Origin: Monosporascus cannonballus
Lineage: Eukaryota; Ascomycota; Sordariomycetes; Xylariales
Direction of reading: 5' to 3'
Assembly: GCA_004154925.1 (NCBI GenBank)
Contig: QJNS01000028.1
Span: 124,001-188,000 of the forward strand
DNA length: 64,000 nucleotides
Shown piece by piece: positions 48,345 through 60,438 of this stretch (the stretch's first letter is position 1; each line of letters opens with the position of its first letter). The notes beneath the pieces were generated by a model. That model made no database searches and was not told the origin of the DNA. It saw only the letters and a program-made list of their open reading frames with translations. The position numbers and the translations under genes were made by a program.

Positions 48345-49740
48345 TAGCTTTCAGGAAGTTAGGTAAACGCGAAATGTTTCCTAAAAATACCTTGGTTACG
48401 AATAGTAAGCTAAAAAGAGTTTTATAACCAAATAGCTGCAAGGTAATATAACTAATAAAACTATAGGCGAACTTACGGTATTAACTTTATCCGGAATTAT
48501 TAAGAAAAATTTATAGCATTAATCGTTTATAAATATGTTTTAAAAGTTTAACATATAGCAGAAAAAGTTTGCTAAGCTGGTTTTTAGCTGTAACGAAATG
48601 ATAAATAACCTGCTTAACCGGATAACGGAAATAGAAAAATATTTTTTTACGAAAATAGAAGGAAAAAAGGCTTTTATAAAATAAGATTTGTTTTGTTAAA
48701 AATTTACGGTAAGCCCGCCGCTTAATAACGCGTTTGTAGAAATAAACCGTAAGCTTATAAAATGGCCTTTATGGAACGGGAAATAAAAAAAGTTCCGTTC
48801 GTTTTTCGTTATATTTCGTACGAAAGTAAAGAAAAACTGATTTATTTCCGGGTTTTTTATAATAATTTACTTGGGTATTATAATATTTATATTCACCGAA
48901 AAATAATTGCGATTTAGTTATTAATTTGAAATAAAAGGATTATAAAAGGATTTCGATATTAATAATTTTTTTCCTTTATATAAAAAAGTAGTTCTAAAAT
49001 AAATAAGTGGTATAATTTATTAAAAAGTATTTATAATATATAAGGTAAAATAATAATTAATAATTTTAAAATTATTAATTAGATTTTAAATTTAAATTAG
49101 CCAAATATAGAAACTTAGCATAGCTTTTAATAGATAAAGTAATTTCCTTAAATACCGGTATTAATATGTAATTCTGTAATGCATTAATTACGAAAAGCAT
49201 ATCTTATAATAATTATAACCGTTAGATACGTAAAGTAAAAAAAATAATTAATTGCTTAAAGGTTTTATTGAATTATTATATAGATAAAAAACGAAATAAT
49301 TAATTAATAATAATACGTCGGCAAAATTAATAAACCGGCTTAAATAATAAACGTTTAAGGGAATATATTTATAATAAATATTACGTAATTAATTATATTA
49401 ATTTTTAAACTTATAAATTAATAACGGGATAGTTAAAAGACCCGATACGGGAGTAATTTAAAATAGGGCTTGGATAACCGGCTTTATATAAAATAATTTT
49501 CCGATAACGAAATAAAAGTTCGGAAATAACAAAAGTAATATTTCTGTTATACCGTTACGAATTATTTGAATTAGGAATATTTTAAATATAAACTCGTAAA
49601 GCAGTTTTATTCGGCTAAGACGAAAATTACGGTAACGAATTTACGAAATATTATTAACGGGAATAATAATTCGGATAAAGAAAATTTAAAAAAGTAATTT
49701 TTATTAAAACTTATTAACAAAAAGAAGATGTAGTAAAAAA
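48345..49740 (+). pseudogene. gag region of B', degraded
   Basis: Collinear with 4545-5935 of B1 and starting with the same CAGGAAGTTAGGTAAACG block after the LTR. A Cys/Tyr-rich stretch near 49545-49600 (CYTVTNYLN.EYFKYK) is shared with B1 (CYAVTNYSN.KYFKYK) and probably derives from the nucleocapsid zinc knuckle, with His/Cys changed to Tyr. Confidence 0.62.
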
Positions 49741-49789
49741 ATTGAAAAAGGTTAATAATAAATTAAATGGTATCCTTTTTATATTAAAC

Positions 49790-52443
49790 GTTTTAATTCA
49801 TAATAAATATATTTATTATTTTGCGTTTAATTAACGGTTAATCCGTCGTTTAAAACTATAACATATATTTATTATATCCTCTTAATTAAAACTGGCGAAC
49901 GCTAATAAATTTATAATAATTATAATCTGAGAAAGTACTTACGTTAACGTAAATTTGAACGGCTGCTTAAAACGAATTTGGGGGTGTGTAATTAAAAACT
50001 TGTTTAATATCTTTATTTTGGGAAAGTTTTAAATAAAATATAATAATATTATGTACGAAACGAAATAACGGTTTATCCGTTTTGCGGATAACGTTATTGC
50101 GTTTATATTACGCGAAAAAGGATAACTTAATAAGAAGCTTAAGGATCGCCTAAAGGGGCGGTTATAAAAATATAAAAAAGCCCGCCTAATAACGGCTGTA
50201 ACCTTGGCGATAATAATGCGGCAAAGCCGTTATAGGAAAAACGGGATATAATTATTCGCAATTTTTATAAAAAATATTAATAAGGCTTTAAAGATAAAAT
50301 CGCAATTAACCTTTAAGGATATAATAAAACGTTTTTTTAAGGAGGTACGAGAATTCCGACATTTTTTTGTAAACGATAAAGGTTTATCGTTATTACTTTA
50401 TCATAATAATAATAATATAACGATAAATTTAAAAATAAATATTTCGGATTAAAAAAGAAATTTTATAAGAATTTTTATTCGGGATATTAAAAAAAGGAAT
50501 TATTAGTTTTACGTAAAACATTTATAAATTTATTTAACAGAAATTGGATTTGGGCTAATAATTTCCTTATAAGTGCCCCGGTATTATTCGTAAGGAAATT
50601 TAATAAGAGTTTACGGTTTTGTGTAAATTATAAGAAATTAAATAAGATTACGAAACGAAACCGTTATTTTCTTTTATTAATAAAGAAAACGTTACGAACT
50701 TTATTATAGGTCCGGTGGTTTACGAAGTTCGACGTTTGAACGGCCTTTTACTGGTTATATATTTGTTAAGGAAACGAATAAAAAATTACGTTCCGTATAT
50801 ATTTTGAGTTTTTCGAATAATTGGTACATTTATTTGGTCTTAACGGTATACTGGTTATCTTTTAACGTTATATTAATGTTATGTTAAAATATTATTTTGA
50901 TAGTTTTTATTTCGTAAATATGGACGATATATTAATTTATTCGTCCGTTTTTCGAACCGACCATATAGCTAAGGTTAAATTGGTATTTCGCCGTTCGGCG
51001 GAAACAAAATTAAAGCTGGACCCGGATAAATACGAATTCGCAATTTAAAAACGAAATATTTAGGATTTATTATCGAAATAAAAATAGGTTTAAAAATTAA
51101 TTTTAAAAAGATAACCGTTATTTGAGAATAAAAGGTTTTTATTAACGTAAAAAGGGTTAAAAGCTTTATCGGATTTATTAATTTTTACCGAATTTTTATA
51201 AAAAACTTTAATAAGGTAATGGTTTCCTTTTTACGATTAATTAAGAAAAGGACTTTTTTTTGCTGAAAAAACGAAAAGTAATAGATTTTCGATTAACTTA
51301 AAAAGCTTTTTATTACAGCGCTTATTTTTACGTATTAAAACTTCGAAAAAAAACGGTAATAAAAATAAATTATTCAGGTTATATAATTGGAAAATATATA
51401 TTTTAATTCGATTCCTTAAGGTATTTATAATTAATTACGTATTGCTTAAAAAGGTTATTATTAATAAAATGTAATTATAAAATATATAATATAAAGTTGC
51501 TAATTATCGTTAAAATATTGGCAAAATAGAAAAAATGTTTTAAAGGTTAATTAATCTTTTTATAAATTTAATAAATTATACGAATTTCTAGTATTTTATA
51601 TATATTCGCAAAATTATTAAAAGCTAAATTTAATAAGTTAACTTTTTATTTACCTTTAATTTCGTATTTAAATATCACTTTAGTAAGTTAATAAACCGAC
51701 CCGATATTACATTTTGCAAGTTATAAAGCGTATTTTATAGGAAAAAAAATATTAGATTTAAAGGGCGGATAATTTGTTTAATTAAAAAAATAATTATTTA
51801 ACAAACCGATATGGATTTAAAAAGTTTTAATGGCCGTAATTTATTTAATGCAAGGTAATAACGAATAACCGGTTATACCATTTAATAAAAAAGTATTCCT
51901 CGAAGAAAACCTTTAAGAAATATGAGATTTAAAGGTTATTAAAGATAAAATCTTAAATATGGCATATATTGCCGTGGCCTAAAAATTACGTAATTTTTTT
52001 TAATTATAAATACGGTAAAGGTTTTTATAACGGAATATTTTTTAATTTGAAGAGTTTTTTATAATTTAAAAAACGTATTTAGGTTTTTATTTAACAGCCG
52101 TTTCGGATATTGTTAATTTAACGGGTATATAACTTTTATATTACCGGCCACTTACGAAAAAACGTTACGTTGATAATACTGATCCGTAATTATTATTAGC
52201 CGGGATAAACTTAGGATATATACTGTTTTTGCCGTAATTATAACGTATATAGCAGGTTGTATATATGGAAGGAAACGAAAAATGGATTATTACTGTTTTT
52301 ATTTATTCCAAATCAATTTTATTCAGATTTTTCGGTAAATTTTATAGTTAACTTACCGGTAAGACAAAAGGGGGACCCTCGTTTTTTTTAGTATTTTACG
52401 ATTGCTTAACGAAAACGGTTATTTTAAAGCCGATATTTAATAT
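49790..52443 (+). pseudogene. pol of B': protease, RT, RNase H, integrase 5' part
   Basis: RT box NMDDILIYS at 50917-50940 keeps both catalytic Asp residues; the Tyr is Asn. The connection motif follows in the same place as in B1. The integrase entry is near 52290-52360. C was inserted at 52443 in the integrase core, 34 bp past the point where A1 entered B1. Confidence 0.83.
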
Positions 52444-52824
52444 TGTCATGGCCCAGCCACTTGGCACAACCAGAAACGATCAAGAGGGGTGGAGACGCCC
52501 AAGATCACGTGATCCCGAGGATCGCTGGCCAGTCCAGCGAGTCCTGGATTGCGAAGATCGTTATCGAATTTAACGAATTTTAAAGTTATAAAAGGCCAGG
52601 ATAAAGATATAAGATAATTATTATTTCCATAGTTTATATAGCATTAGTTTGTCATATTTATTAATACTAAGTGTTTGCATTATAATATCGTTATTTAAGG
52701 CATTTTTGACATTATGAAACGTAATACGTTATTATATTTATTACTTAAATTCCCACGATATTCCTATTAATATAAATCCGTCGAGTTAAGGTTTAATAAT
52801 TAGTTAAACCGTTTAGCCGTTATA
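52444..52824 (+). repeat. 5' LTR of C
   Basis: 381 bp from TGTCATGGCCCAGCC to AGCCGTTATA. The first 150 bp are GC-rich and hold the palindrome GATCACGTGATC (52503-52514) and two copies of a 36-bp unit (GAGGATCGCTGGCC...). The 3' part matches the LTRs of A1, A', F and the solo D. Confidence 0.92.
52587..52594 (+). promoter_or_regulatory. TATA box in LTR of C
   Basis: TATAAAAG within GTTATAAAAGGCCAGG, kept at 58949-58956 in the 3' LTR, just downstream of the 36-bp repeats. It is probably the core promoter, with the repeats as upstream elements; inferred from layout. Confidence 0.55.
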
Positions 52825-52899
52825 CGTTGTAAATTTTTATTTAATAATATCGTTAGATTTTAAGTAATATTTAATATTGTTAAAATGTCGACCAGCATT

Positions 52900-54110
52900 T
52901 AGGAAATCCTTATTTAATAATTTTAGGTTCGAATTCGGAAGCTGAAGAAAAAAGTCCGATAATTTAGGGTTATGTTATTTATTTAACCCTTTTTCGCCCG
53001 TATAAAACCCAAAAAACCAAAACCATACGATGGAAAAGGTAACCTTTAAATTTTTTAAATTTAGGTACGAGTTTATTTTTGTTTTTTAAATCTTAGTAAT
53101 TTAGCGGATATAGTCCTAATAATGGGAATATGCTTAATAGAAAATACGGTTAATTGGTTTAAGCCTATTATGAAAAAGGTTTTAAAAATAGAAAAAGTAA
53201 ATAGGGAGAATTTTACCAATAAGACTTTTTTAATCTATATTAATTTCGAAAATAAAGTACGCAATAATTTCGGTAATCCGGATGAAAAATAATTAACGGT
53301 TTAATAACTTCTATAATTTCGATAAAAAGGACCTGCGTTTAAGTACGTTATAACCTTTAAGAATTTCGCGGTTAAGGCAGGATAAGGAAACGATAAAGCC
53401 GATACTTTTATTAATATGTTTTATAAAAAATTAAAAAATAATATAAAGAATGAAATTATTCGAATTAAGTAATTAATTACTGTAGATCGATATATTATAA
53501 ACGTAATCAAAATTAATAATTAACAGTTTAAAAAATGATAAAAGAAAAAGAGATAATATACCTTACGTTCGGGATATAACAAATCCAATTAAGGGAAGAA
53601 AAAAGATGTACCACTTTTTTTTACGGAACGGCGCCAGGATTTATGGAACTCGGCATTACCCATAAAGAGGATTAAAACCAGATTAAATGTTTTAATTGCG
53701 ACAAAATGGAACATAAAGCTTATAAATATAAAAAACCTAAAAAGTTACGATAAAATAATGAAATCCTTATATCGGAAAAATAATCCAGAAATAATTAAGG
53801 AAATAACAGCAAAGTTATTAACATAATTGAAGCTAAATATATATCAGGCTTACGATAAAAGGTTTAACCGGGACCATCATGATAAGAGATTTAACGAAAA
53901 ATGCAAAAAACCAGAAAGCTGGTTCGATAGGCATTGCGAATATAGCAAAAGGCGTTATAAGAATAATTATACAAATACCGGAATTAAACAGAAAAACTTT
54001 GTCTCGGAATATTTAATCCATATGGTAAAATATACGCTATATATTGTTAATAACGAGAATATCCCGATTACGAAAAATTAAAATAATATATTTACGGACG
54101 AATTACCCAA
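52900..54110 (+). pseudogene. gag of C with zinc knuckle
   Basis: The zinc knuckle at 53688-53729 reads CFNCDKMEHKAYKY, perfect Cys-x2-Cys-x4-His-x4 spacing with the last Cys changed to Tyr. The following open stretch 53827-54081 (84 codons, starting MKLNIYQAYDKRFNRDHH and ending with VNNENIPITKN) is the gag C-terminal part; its ATG is unlikely to be a true start. Most breaks upstream are at Gln or Trp positions. Confidence 0.85.
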
Positions 54111-54759
54111 ATATATTATAAGGGATTCAATTTTCTAAACCGTACCGGGTATAATAAAAATAATAAATAATAATATCGATAATTTCGAATTATAACCCCA
54201 AAAAATATTTAATAGCTAACCAAAAAAAAAAGTTAACATAAAGGAAAATAATACCTATAAGAAAACCTTTTTTGTTATTATAAATAATATAATTATTAAA
54301 CGGAAAAGGAGTTAATTTAATGTACGGTAAAAAAATATTATCAAAAAGTTATTACGGATTTCTATTTTTAATTAATATTTATTGCGGATTCTTAAAAAAG
54401 AAAAATTATTAAAAAATAAATACGTTAGTTTATAAAAAATCTTTGGAACGATAACCTGAACGACGTATAATGGGATATAGTCGTAAATATGAAAAAATAA
54501 TTTATTTGATAAGGAAAAAAATTATAAAAGAATTAAGAATAATTAGTACGATTCGAAGGAATACTACGCCGACAATAACGATAAATATAATAGTTTAATG
54601 CGTTGAATAAAAAGATATAAGCAAAGTTCGACAGATTTAAATAAGAATTAAAAAGAATTACCTATAAAAAAGCTGTAAAATAACGAGACCTAAAGAAATT
54701 AAGGGAAATTCCTAAAAAGGGTTTTAAACGCGACTATAGAAAACGTTAATAACCTTATT

Positions 54760-56760
54760 ATTTTGGATATACGAATCGGAACGTACTGGTATATTGTAAT
54801 GGTGAATTACGAAGCTCTAGACGAAAATTATATTATACCAAATATAATTAATAAGTTTGGATTATTATGGAGATATAAGTTAAAACATTATATAACGACA
54901 AAGACCGAAAATTAGAAATTTGTTTACAATAACGGAAGAATTATACGCGAAATTAATGATTTTAAGATTTTTATTAAAAGACGATATTAAACGGTTAATT
55001 TTGATATCGTTCTATTTAGAAATTACAATATGATTTTAAGATTACTATGGATATACCAGTACGAAATTTTGATTAACGAAAAAATTGGCCAAATAAAATT
55101 CGCTTTATTTTTTGTTAATAAATAAAAAAACATTAAGGTTTTAACATTCGATCGATAATAACGATAAATATAGACATAAGGATATAACAGATATCTTACT
55201 ATCCAAAGAAATAAAATATAAAAAAAAGAACGGGCATCAAAGAAATATACGACGTATTATTATTATTATCAAAACGAAATTAAAGCAACTAAATAATGGT
55301 TTAAAAGAACAGCAACCCCAGGAATTAAAAATTTTAATTAATATGTTATTATAATATCATAGATATAAATAGCTTTTTAGAAAAGAACTTGATATAAAAT
55401 TATCAGAATATAACGAATAAGATTATGAAATAATTTTTAAAAAACGATTTTCAATAAAGTTTTACCCCATTTACAACCTTAATAAAAATAAGTTACGTAT
55501 TTTTAAAAAATATTTAAAAGATCGGCTATAAAAAGAATGGGTTTAACTTTCGAAGTTACTAACAGAATACTTTATATTTTTCGTACCTAAAAAAAACGGA
55601 AAATTACGATTTGTAATTAATTATTAATAATTCAACGATGTTATTATTAAGTATCGAATATTATTATCCTTAATTACGAAAATAAAAAATTAACTTTACG
55701 GAATTAAATGGTTTATAGTATTCGATTTTAAAAATAAATATAACCTTATTAAAATTAAGAAAAGACACGAATAGAAAATAACTTTTAGAACAAAATACGA
55801 ATTATTTAAGTATTTGGTTATATTAATAAGATTTACCAGCAACCTTTTAGCAGATAATAAATTACGTATTACGAAAATACCTCGATATTTTCGTTATTTG
55901 CTATTTCGACGACATTCTTATTTTTTTAGAAACGGAAAAAACATACGCAGAATACGTTTATAAGGTTCTTTAAGCTTTATAAAACGCAAAACTATTTGTT
56001 AACGCAGAAAGAAATTAATTCCATATACAAAAAATAGAATATCTAGAACATATTATTACCTTAGAATATATTAAAATAAATCCCAAAAAGATCGTTATAG
56101 TTATAAAATAATAAATGCCAATAATAATTAAAAAGATACAGGCATTTTTTGGATTCGTTAATTACTATAGGATATTTATTCGAAACTTTAGCAAAATAAT
56201 TATACACTTAATAAATCTTACGAAAAAAAAGAATTTAAATGGACGCCAAATAACGGAAAAGCATTTTAAGGTATTAAAAATACAATTATTAACGAGTTAA
56301 TACTAATTATACATAATTTAAACCGCCCCGTTAAACTAAAAACCGATATTTCAGATTACGTGTTAAGCATAATAATCGGATAACGAAATAATTAAGGCAA
56401 ACTGTACTTTATTGCATTTTTTTCGTATAAATTAAAAAGAACCGAATTTAATTACGGTATTCCAAATAAAAAATTTATACTTATTATTATGGCATTTCGG
56501 AAGTTCAGATATTTTTTAAAGGGAAATTTGTACTAGGTCAAAGTTTATACGGATTATCAAAATCTTACTTAATTTATTACGACTAAGGAACTTATAGGAC
56601 GATAATTAAGATATACGGAAAAATTAGCGAACTTCGACTTCGTTATTATCCATAAAAAGGGTTCAAAAAACGGTAAAATAAATGCTTTAAATAGGCGACC
56701 AAATTTCGAAAAAAGAATTGGTTAAAATTAGCTGTATAATTTTTAATATTACCAAAAAAG
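54760..56760 (+). pseudogene. pol of C: protease, RT and RNase H
   Basis: A protease-like region at 54760-55120 ends with NFDIVLFRNYNMIL and KIGQIKF, the typical tail of gypsy retropepsins. RT shows FVPKKNGKLRFVINY (near 55580), the box YFDD at 55902-55913, and IQKIEYLEHII. The open stretch 56115-56300 is the RT connection (IQAFFGFVNYYRIFIRNFS). RNase H near 56470-56720 reads IIMAFRKFRYFLKGNLY and IIHKKGSKNGK. Catalytic Asp residues of RT are intact but the frame has many stops. Confidence 0.9.
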
Positions 56761-56869
56761 GATATTTACGTTTACGATAAATTATGATAATTCGGGCAAT
56801 ACCTAATAATATGCATTTGAAAAATTAACAATATAACGATAATCTTTCAAAAAACTAAAAAACGGATAA

Positions 56870-58150
56870 AATACAAATACCAGAAAAATACCAGAAACAT
56901 TTAATATAAAAAATATACAAATATTAATTACATGGATATCCAAAGATCTATAAAACCTTAAAACGATTTCAACGTACATATTCTTTTTTTAAAATACAAT
57001 TAACGGTACAAAATATTATACGGCAATACGATATTTACGCTAAAACAAAGATTCGACGACATAAGCTATACGGAAAATTACAGCTATTACTAATCGCAAA
57101 GCGACCATAATATTTAATTATATTTGATTTCATTATCAAACTTCTTATATCAAAAAATCCAATTACGGAAATATATTATAACAATATTTTCGTAATCGTC
57201 GATCGATTCATAAAATTTTCCTATTTCCTATTATATCATAAGCATATAAACGCCGAATAACTGGCATATATTTTTTAGGCATATTTTCAACATATACGGA
57301 TTATTGATAAAAATATATCAAATAAAGGATTAATTTTTGTATCCAAATTTTGGCAAGGCCTAATAGCATAAATCGGCCTAAATTACAAATTATCCAACGT
57401 ATTTAAACTTTAGACGGATAAATAAACAAAACGAATAAATCAAATTTTGGAAATTTACATACGATATTACATTAATTACAAATAAAATAATTAGGTTAAA
57501 AAATTACTAATTATACAGCTAACTTATAATATTAGTTATTACGAAAATATTAAAATAATATTTACGAACGGAAATTTTGGTTTTATTCTGAAAATTTATA
57601 GAGAAATACGTAATAACGGTTTAATTAATATTAAAATAATTTTTACGTTAAAATAATTATAATAACTGTACCAAAAAATAAAAACAGAACTAAAATTCGT
57701 ACGAAATTAAATAAGTAAATATTACAACTAAAAAAGATTAAAAAGACCAACTTTCGAAAAAAGAAAAATAATTTTTTTTGCCACAAAAAACATTTAAATA
57801 CAATAACCTAATAAAAAATTCGATATTAAATATATCAGTTTATACAAAATCGTCAAAAAATCTTAAAAAACAATTATTAATTAAAACTTCCACCAAAAGT
57901 TAAACTTAATTTAATTTTGTATATTTTCTTATTCGAATTAATAACAGATACGATTAAAATATATACGGCATAAAACAATATGGAAATAAAAAACAAACAA
58001 ATATATAAAGTAAAAAAAATCCTTAATATACGAAAACAAAATGGATTTACTTAATACTTAATCAAATAAAAAAAGCACCCAGATTCCGAGAACACCTGGA
58101 AACCCGCCAAAAACCTTACTGGCGCCCAACACCTATTAAAAAACTTTTAC
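56870..58150 (+). pseudogene. pol of C: integrase and chromodomain
   Basis: The integrase core shows FDFIIKLLISKNPI (first Asp kept), IFVIVDRFIKFSYFLLYHK near 57180-57240 and ISNKGLIFVSKFWQG, where the second catalytic Asp is Asn. The chromodomain at about 57985-58147 reads KKILNIRKQNGFT, YLIK, a stop for Trp, then KKHPDSENTWKPAKNL. It would insert the cDNA at chromatin marks. The last bases overlap, on the other strand, the end of the antisense frame. Confidence 0.87.
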
Positions 58151-58620
58151 TAACAACGCCGAAATCGGCAAAGTTAAAAGTTTCCCAATTAATAAATAAC
58201 CAGTTTGTGGACTCCGGGTTAGATCAATCGAAAAAAGGAACGGTTTCCGCCATTATGGCCTTAACGGCCTTTAATACAGCCTGTTTTTCTTAACGTTCTA
58301 ATTTTTTCAATTCCTCCAAATTGTCGATACCACAGGATACAGCTTTTATTATTTTTTATACCACATTTTTTTTCTATTTCGAAACGTAATAAATATAAGC
58401 CTTAATAAACTTTTTAGCCTTTATGGCGGCCTTTAACTTTTTTTTAAATTTGCGGTATTAAATAATAATTTTCTGCAGTTATTCCGGATTAAAACCACGA
58501 ACGTTATAATTGGCCTATTAGTAACAAATATACAAAAAATAACGAAAAAATTTTTTCGGATAATTTATATTCAAGTTTCCGCCGTTCATAATAAGAATAA
58601 AACGTTATTTGATAAGGATT
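58116..58620 (-). pseudogene. Antisense accessory frame of C: Cys cluster, coiled coil, FDW tail
   Basis: Minus-strand frame opposite to gag-pol. From right to left: YFLYICY..ANYNVRGFNPE (one Cys kept, two probable Cys changed to Tyr), a Lys-rich coiled coil (YRKFKKKLKAAIKAKKFIKA; later GIDNLEELKKLER), then AVKAIMAETVPFFD, a stop where the E frame has Trp, SNPESTNW, and the end VVSKSFLIGVGRQ with a TAA at 58116-58118. Internal stops are nearly all TAA/TAG in Gln/Trp positions. E and A' carry related frames in the same place. It overlaps the chromodomain end by about 30 bp. Confidence 0.65.
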
Positions 58621-58753
58621 AACGGATAACATAACAGCTAATAATAAATCGCGTTATACAGTTTTTACTTAAAAAAGAATTTAGCATATTTTATAATACG
58701 AAAAAATATTTTAAAATAAGTACTCACAAATTAATCTTTGAAATAAAGATCCT

Positions 58754-58766
58754 GGAAAAAAAAAGA
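58754..58766 (+). promoter_or_regulatory. Polypurine tract of C
   Basis: GGAAAAAAAAAGA lies three bases before the 3' LTR, the expected plus-strand primer site. Confidence 0.65.
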
Positions 58767-58769
58767 TCG

Positions 58770-59186
58770 TATTATGGCCCAGCCATTTGGCATAACCAGA
58801 AACGGTTAAAAAGGGTGGAAACGCCTAAGATTACGTGATCCCGAGGATCGCTAGCTAGTTTAGTAAGTCCTGGATCGCGAGGATCGCTGGCGAGTCCAGC
58901 GAATCCTGGATCGCGAGGATTGCTGTCGAATTCAGCGAATTTTGAGGTTATAAAAGGCCAGGATAAAGATATAAAATAATCGTTATTTTTATAATTTATA
59001 TAGTATTAATTTGTAACACTTATTAATACCATATATTTGCATTATAATATCGTTATCTAAGGCACTTTTGGCATTATAAGACGTAATACGTTACTATATC
59101 CATTACTTAGATTCCCACGATACTCCTGCCAACATAAACCCGTCGACTTAAGGTTTAATAGTTGGTTAAACCGCCTAGCCGTCACA
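58770..59186 (+). repeat. 3' LTR of C
   Basis: 417 bp from TATTATGGCCCAGCC (RIP form of TGTCATGG) to CCTAGCCGTCACA. It has three copies of the 36-bp unit where the 5' LTR has two, which accounts exactly for the 36-bp length difference. Confidence 0.92.
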
Positions 59187-60228
59187 AATATAAACGCGAA
59201 AATATACGTTTAATATTTTATTACCTATTATTGGAAATATTACGGTTTCCCCAAACAATTGGTATCCGATAAGGGCAGTAATTAAACAAATAAATTCTGG
59301 ACTTATTTATACGACTTAATAAATATATAGTAACAGCTTAATATATTTTTTTACGTTTAAATAAACGGAATTACGAAAAAAATTAATTAAACATTTTTCG
59401 CATATTTTCGTTATTTTATAAATTACGTATAATATAATTATGTCCAGCTTTTACCGGCAGTATAGCTGGCCATTAATAATAAAAACTTTTCGTTAGGGGT
59501 AAATTTTTTAATTAATTTATAAATACGATATAAAGCTTATTAACGAGGTACCGGTAATTTTCTAATTAATTCCCAAGGCGGAAAAGGTTATTAATTTCGT
59601 TAAAAGCTTATAAGAAAATATAAAATTCGTATAAGCTGTTATGGCGCTAATTTAGGTCTGGATAAAATAATTAGTTAACGCCTTTAAGAAATAGGTACCG
59701 CGTTTTGAAATAAAAAACTTAATATAATTAAATTTAAAAAACGTAATTATTTTATAATTATTTAAAAAGTTATTTTAAATATATATTAAATATAAGGTTA
59801 TCGCGATTATGCCGTAAAATACTATGAAATTAAACGTATTATCGGGAATATATCCAAGATTTAACGTAAACCTTTTACAATTAATAATAAGGGACCCGTT
59901 ATTTAGTTAAATTTTAAATAATAATTAATCGTTACCGATATTATTAGAAAAAAAGGAAAAAAAGTATATAATGGAATATATATTAAGAGCTGAAAATAAA
60001 CGCGTAAGCCGCTGTCGCCGAAGAAAGTTATTCGTAAAGTAGGCAGGTTATGCCGAACCGGTATAGGAGCTATATAACAATTTCGAAAATATAATTGCCT
60101 TTAATAATTTCGAAATGTTATTTGGAAACGGAAACGGGGTCGGCGAAGACGTAAAAATACGAATAGGGATAAAAGGAAAAAGGTATAAGCAAAGCCGCTG
60201 CCGCTTTACCATAATCTCGTTATTCCCT
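59187..60228 (+). pseudogene. pol of B': integrase 3' part and chromodomain
   Basis: This resumes the integrase of B' after C. A chromodomain follows at about 59962-60118: MEYILRAENKRVSRCRRRK, LFVK, a stop for Trp, AGYAEPV, another stop, then ELYNNFENIIAFNNFE. The pattern V-K-W-x-G-Y-x-E-P-x-W-E-P of chromodomains is clear with both Trp codons now stops. The part between is degraded. Confidence 0.85.
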
Positions 60229-60248
60229 AAGGGTAAGAGAAGAGATAA
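60229..60248 (+). promoter_or_regulatory. Polypurine tract of B'
   Basis: AAGGGTAAGAGAAGAGATAA directly precedes the 3' LTR; 18 of 20 bases are purines. Confidence 0.75.
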
Positions 60249-60438
60249 TGTTATAGGCTAAAGCTTATAAAGCAGTTTGGGCTTACGGAGCAAGTTTTTT
60301 AGTCCGAGTTTACTTATATGTATATAGGGAGTAGCCATTTCGTTGGTGGCTAGTTATTTCTCCCTTTCCCTTTTTACCTTGAATATAAACCTTTGTTAGG
60401 CCGTGCCTCCGTTCAATTTATGCATCGTGCCCGTTAGA
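60249..60438 (+). repeat. 3' LTR of B'
   Basis: 190 bp from TGTTATAGGCTAAAGC to GCCCGTTAGA. The last bases are GA where CA is expected. The duplication CTTAA follows at 60439-60443. Confidence 0.9.

Larger units (their letters stand above)
52444..59186 (+). mobile_element. Ty3/gypsy chromovirus C inserted in integrase of B'
   Basis: 6743 bp with LTRs 52444-52824 (381 bp) and 58770-59186 (417 bp) and perfect target duplications AATAT at 52439-52443 and 59187-59191. Plus-strand gag, protease, RT, RNase H, integrase and chromodomain are recognisable, followed by an antisense frame. The internal region is a sister of F and A1. It is the innermost and therefore youngest insertion of the A'-B'-C nest. 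Confidence 0.93.
48131..60438 (+). mobile_element. Chromovirus B' inserted in RT of A', itself carrying C
   Basis: LTRs at 48131-48320 and 60249-60438 (190 bp each) with target duplications CTTAA at 48126-48130 and 60439-60443. It spans 12308 bp, of which 5560 bp are its own; the rest is element C (52444-59186) plus one duplication copy. Plus-strand order: gag, pol, chromodomain, polypurine tract. It is the complete counterpart of B1. Confidence 0.92.
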
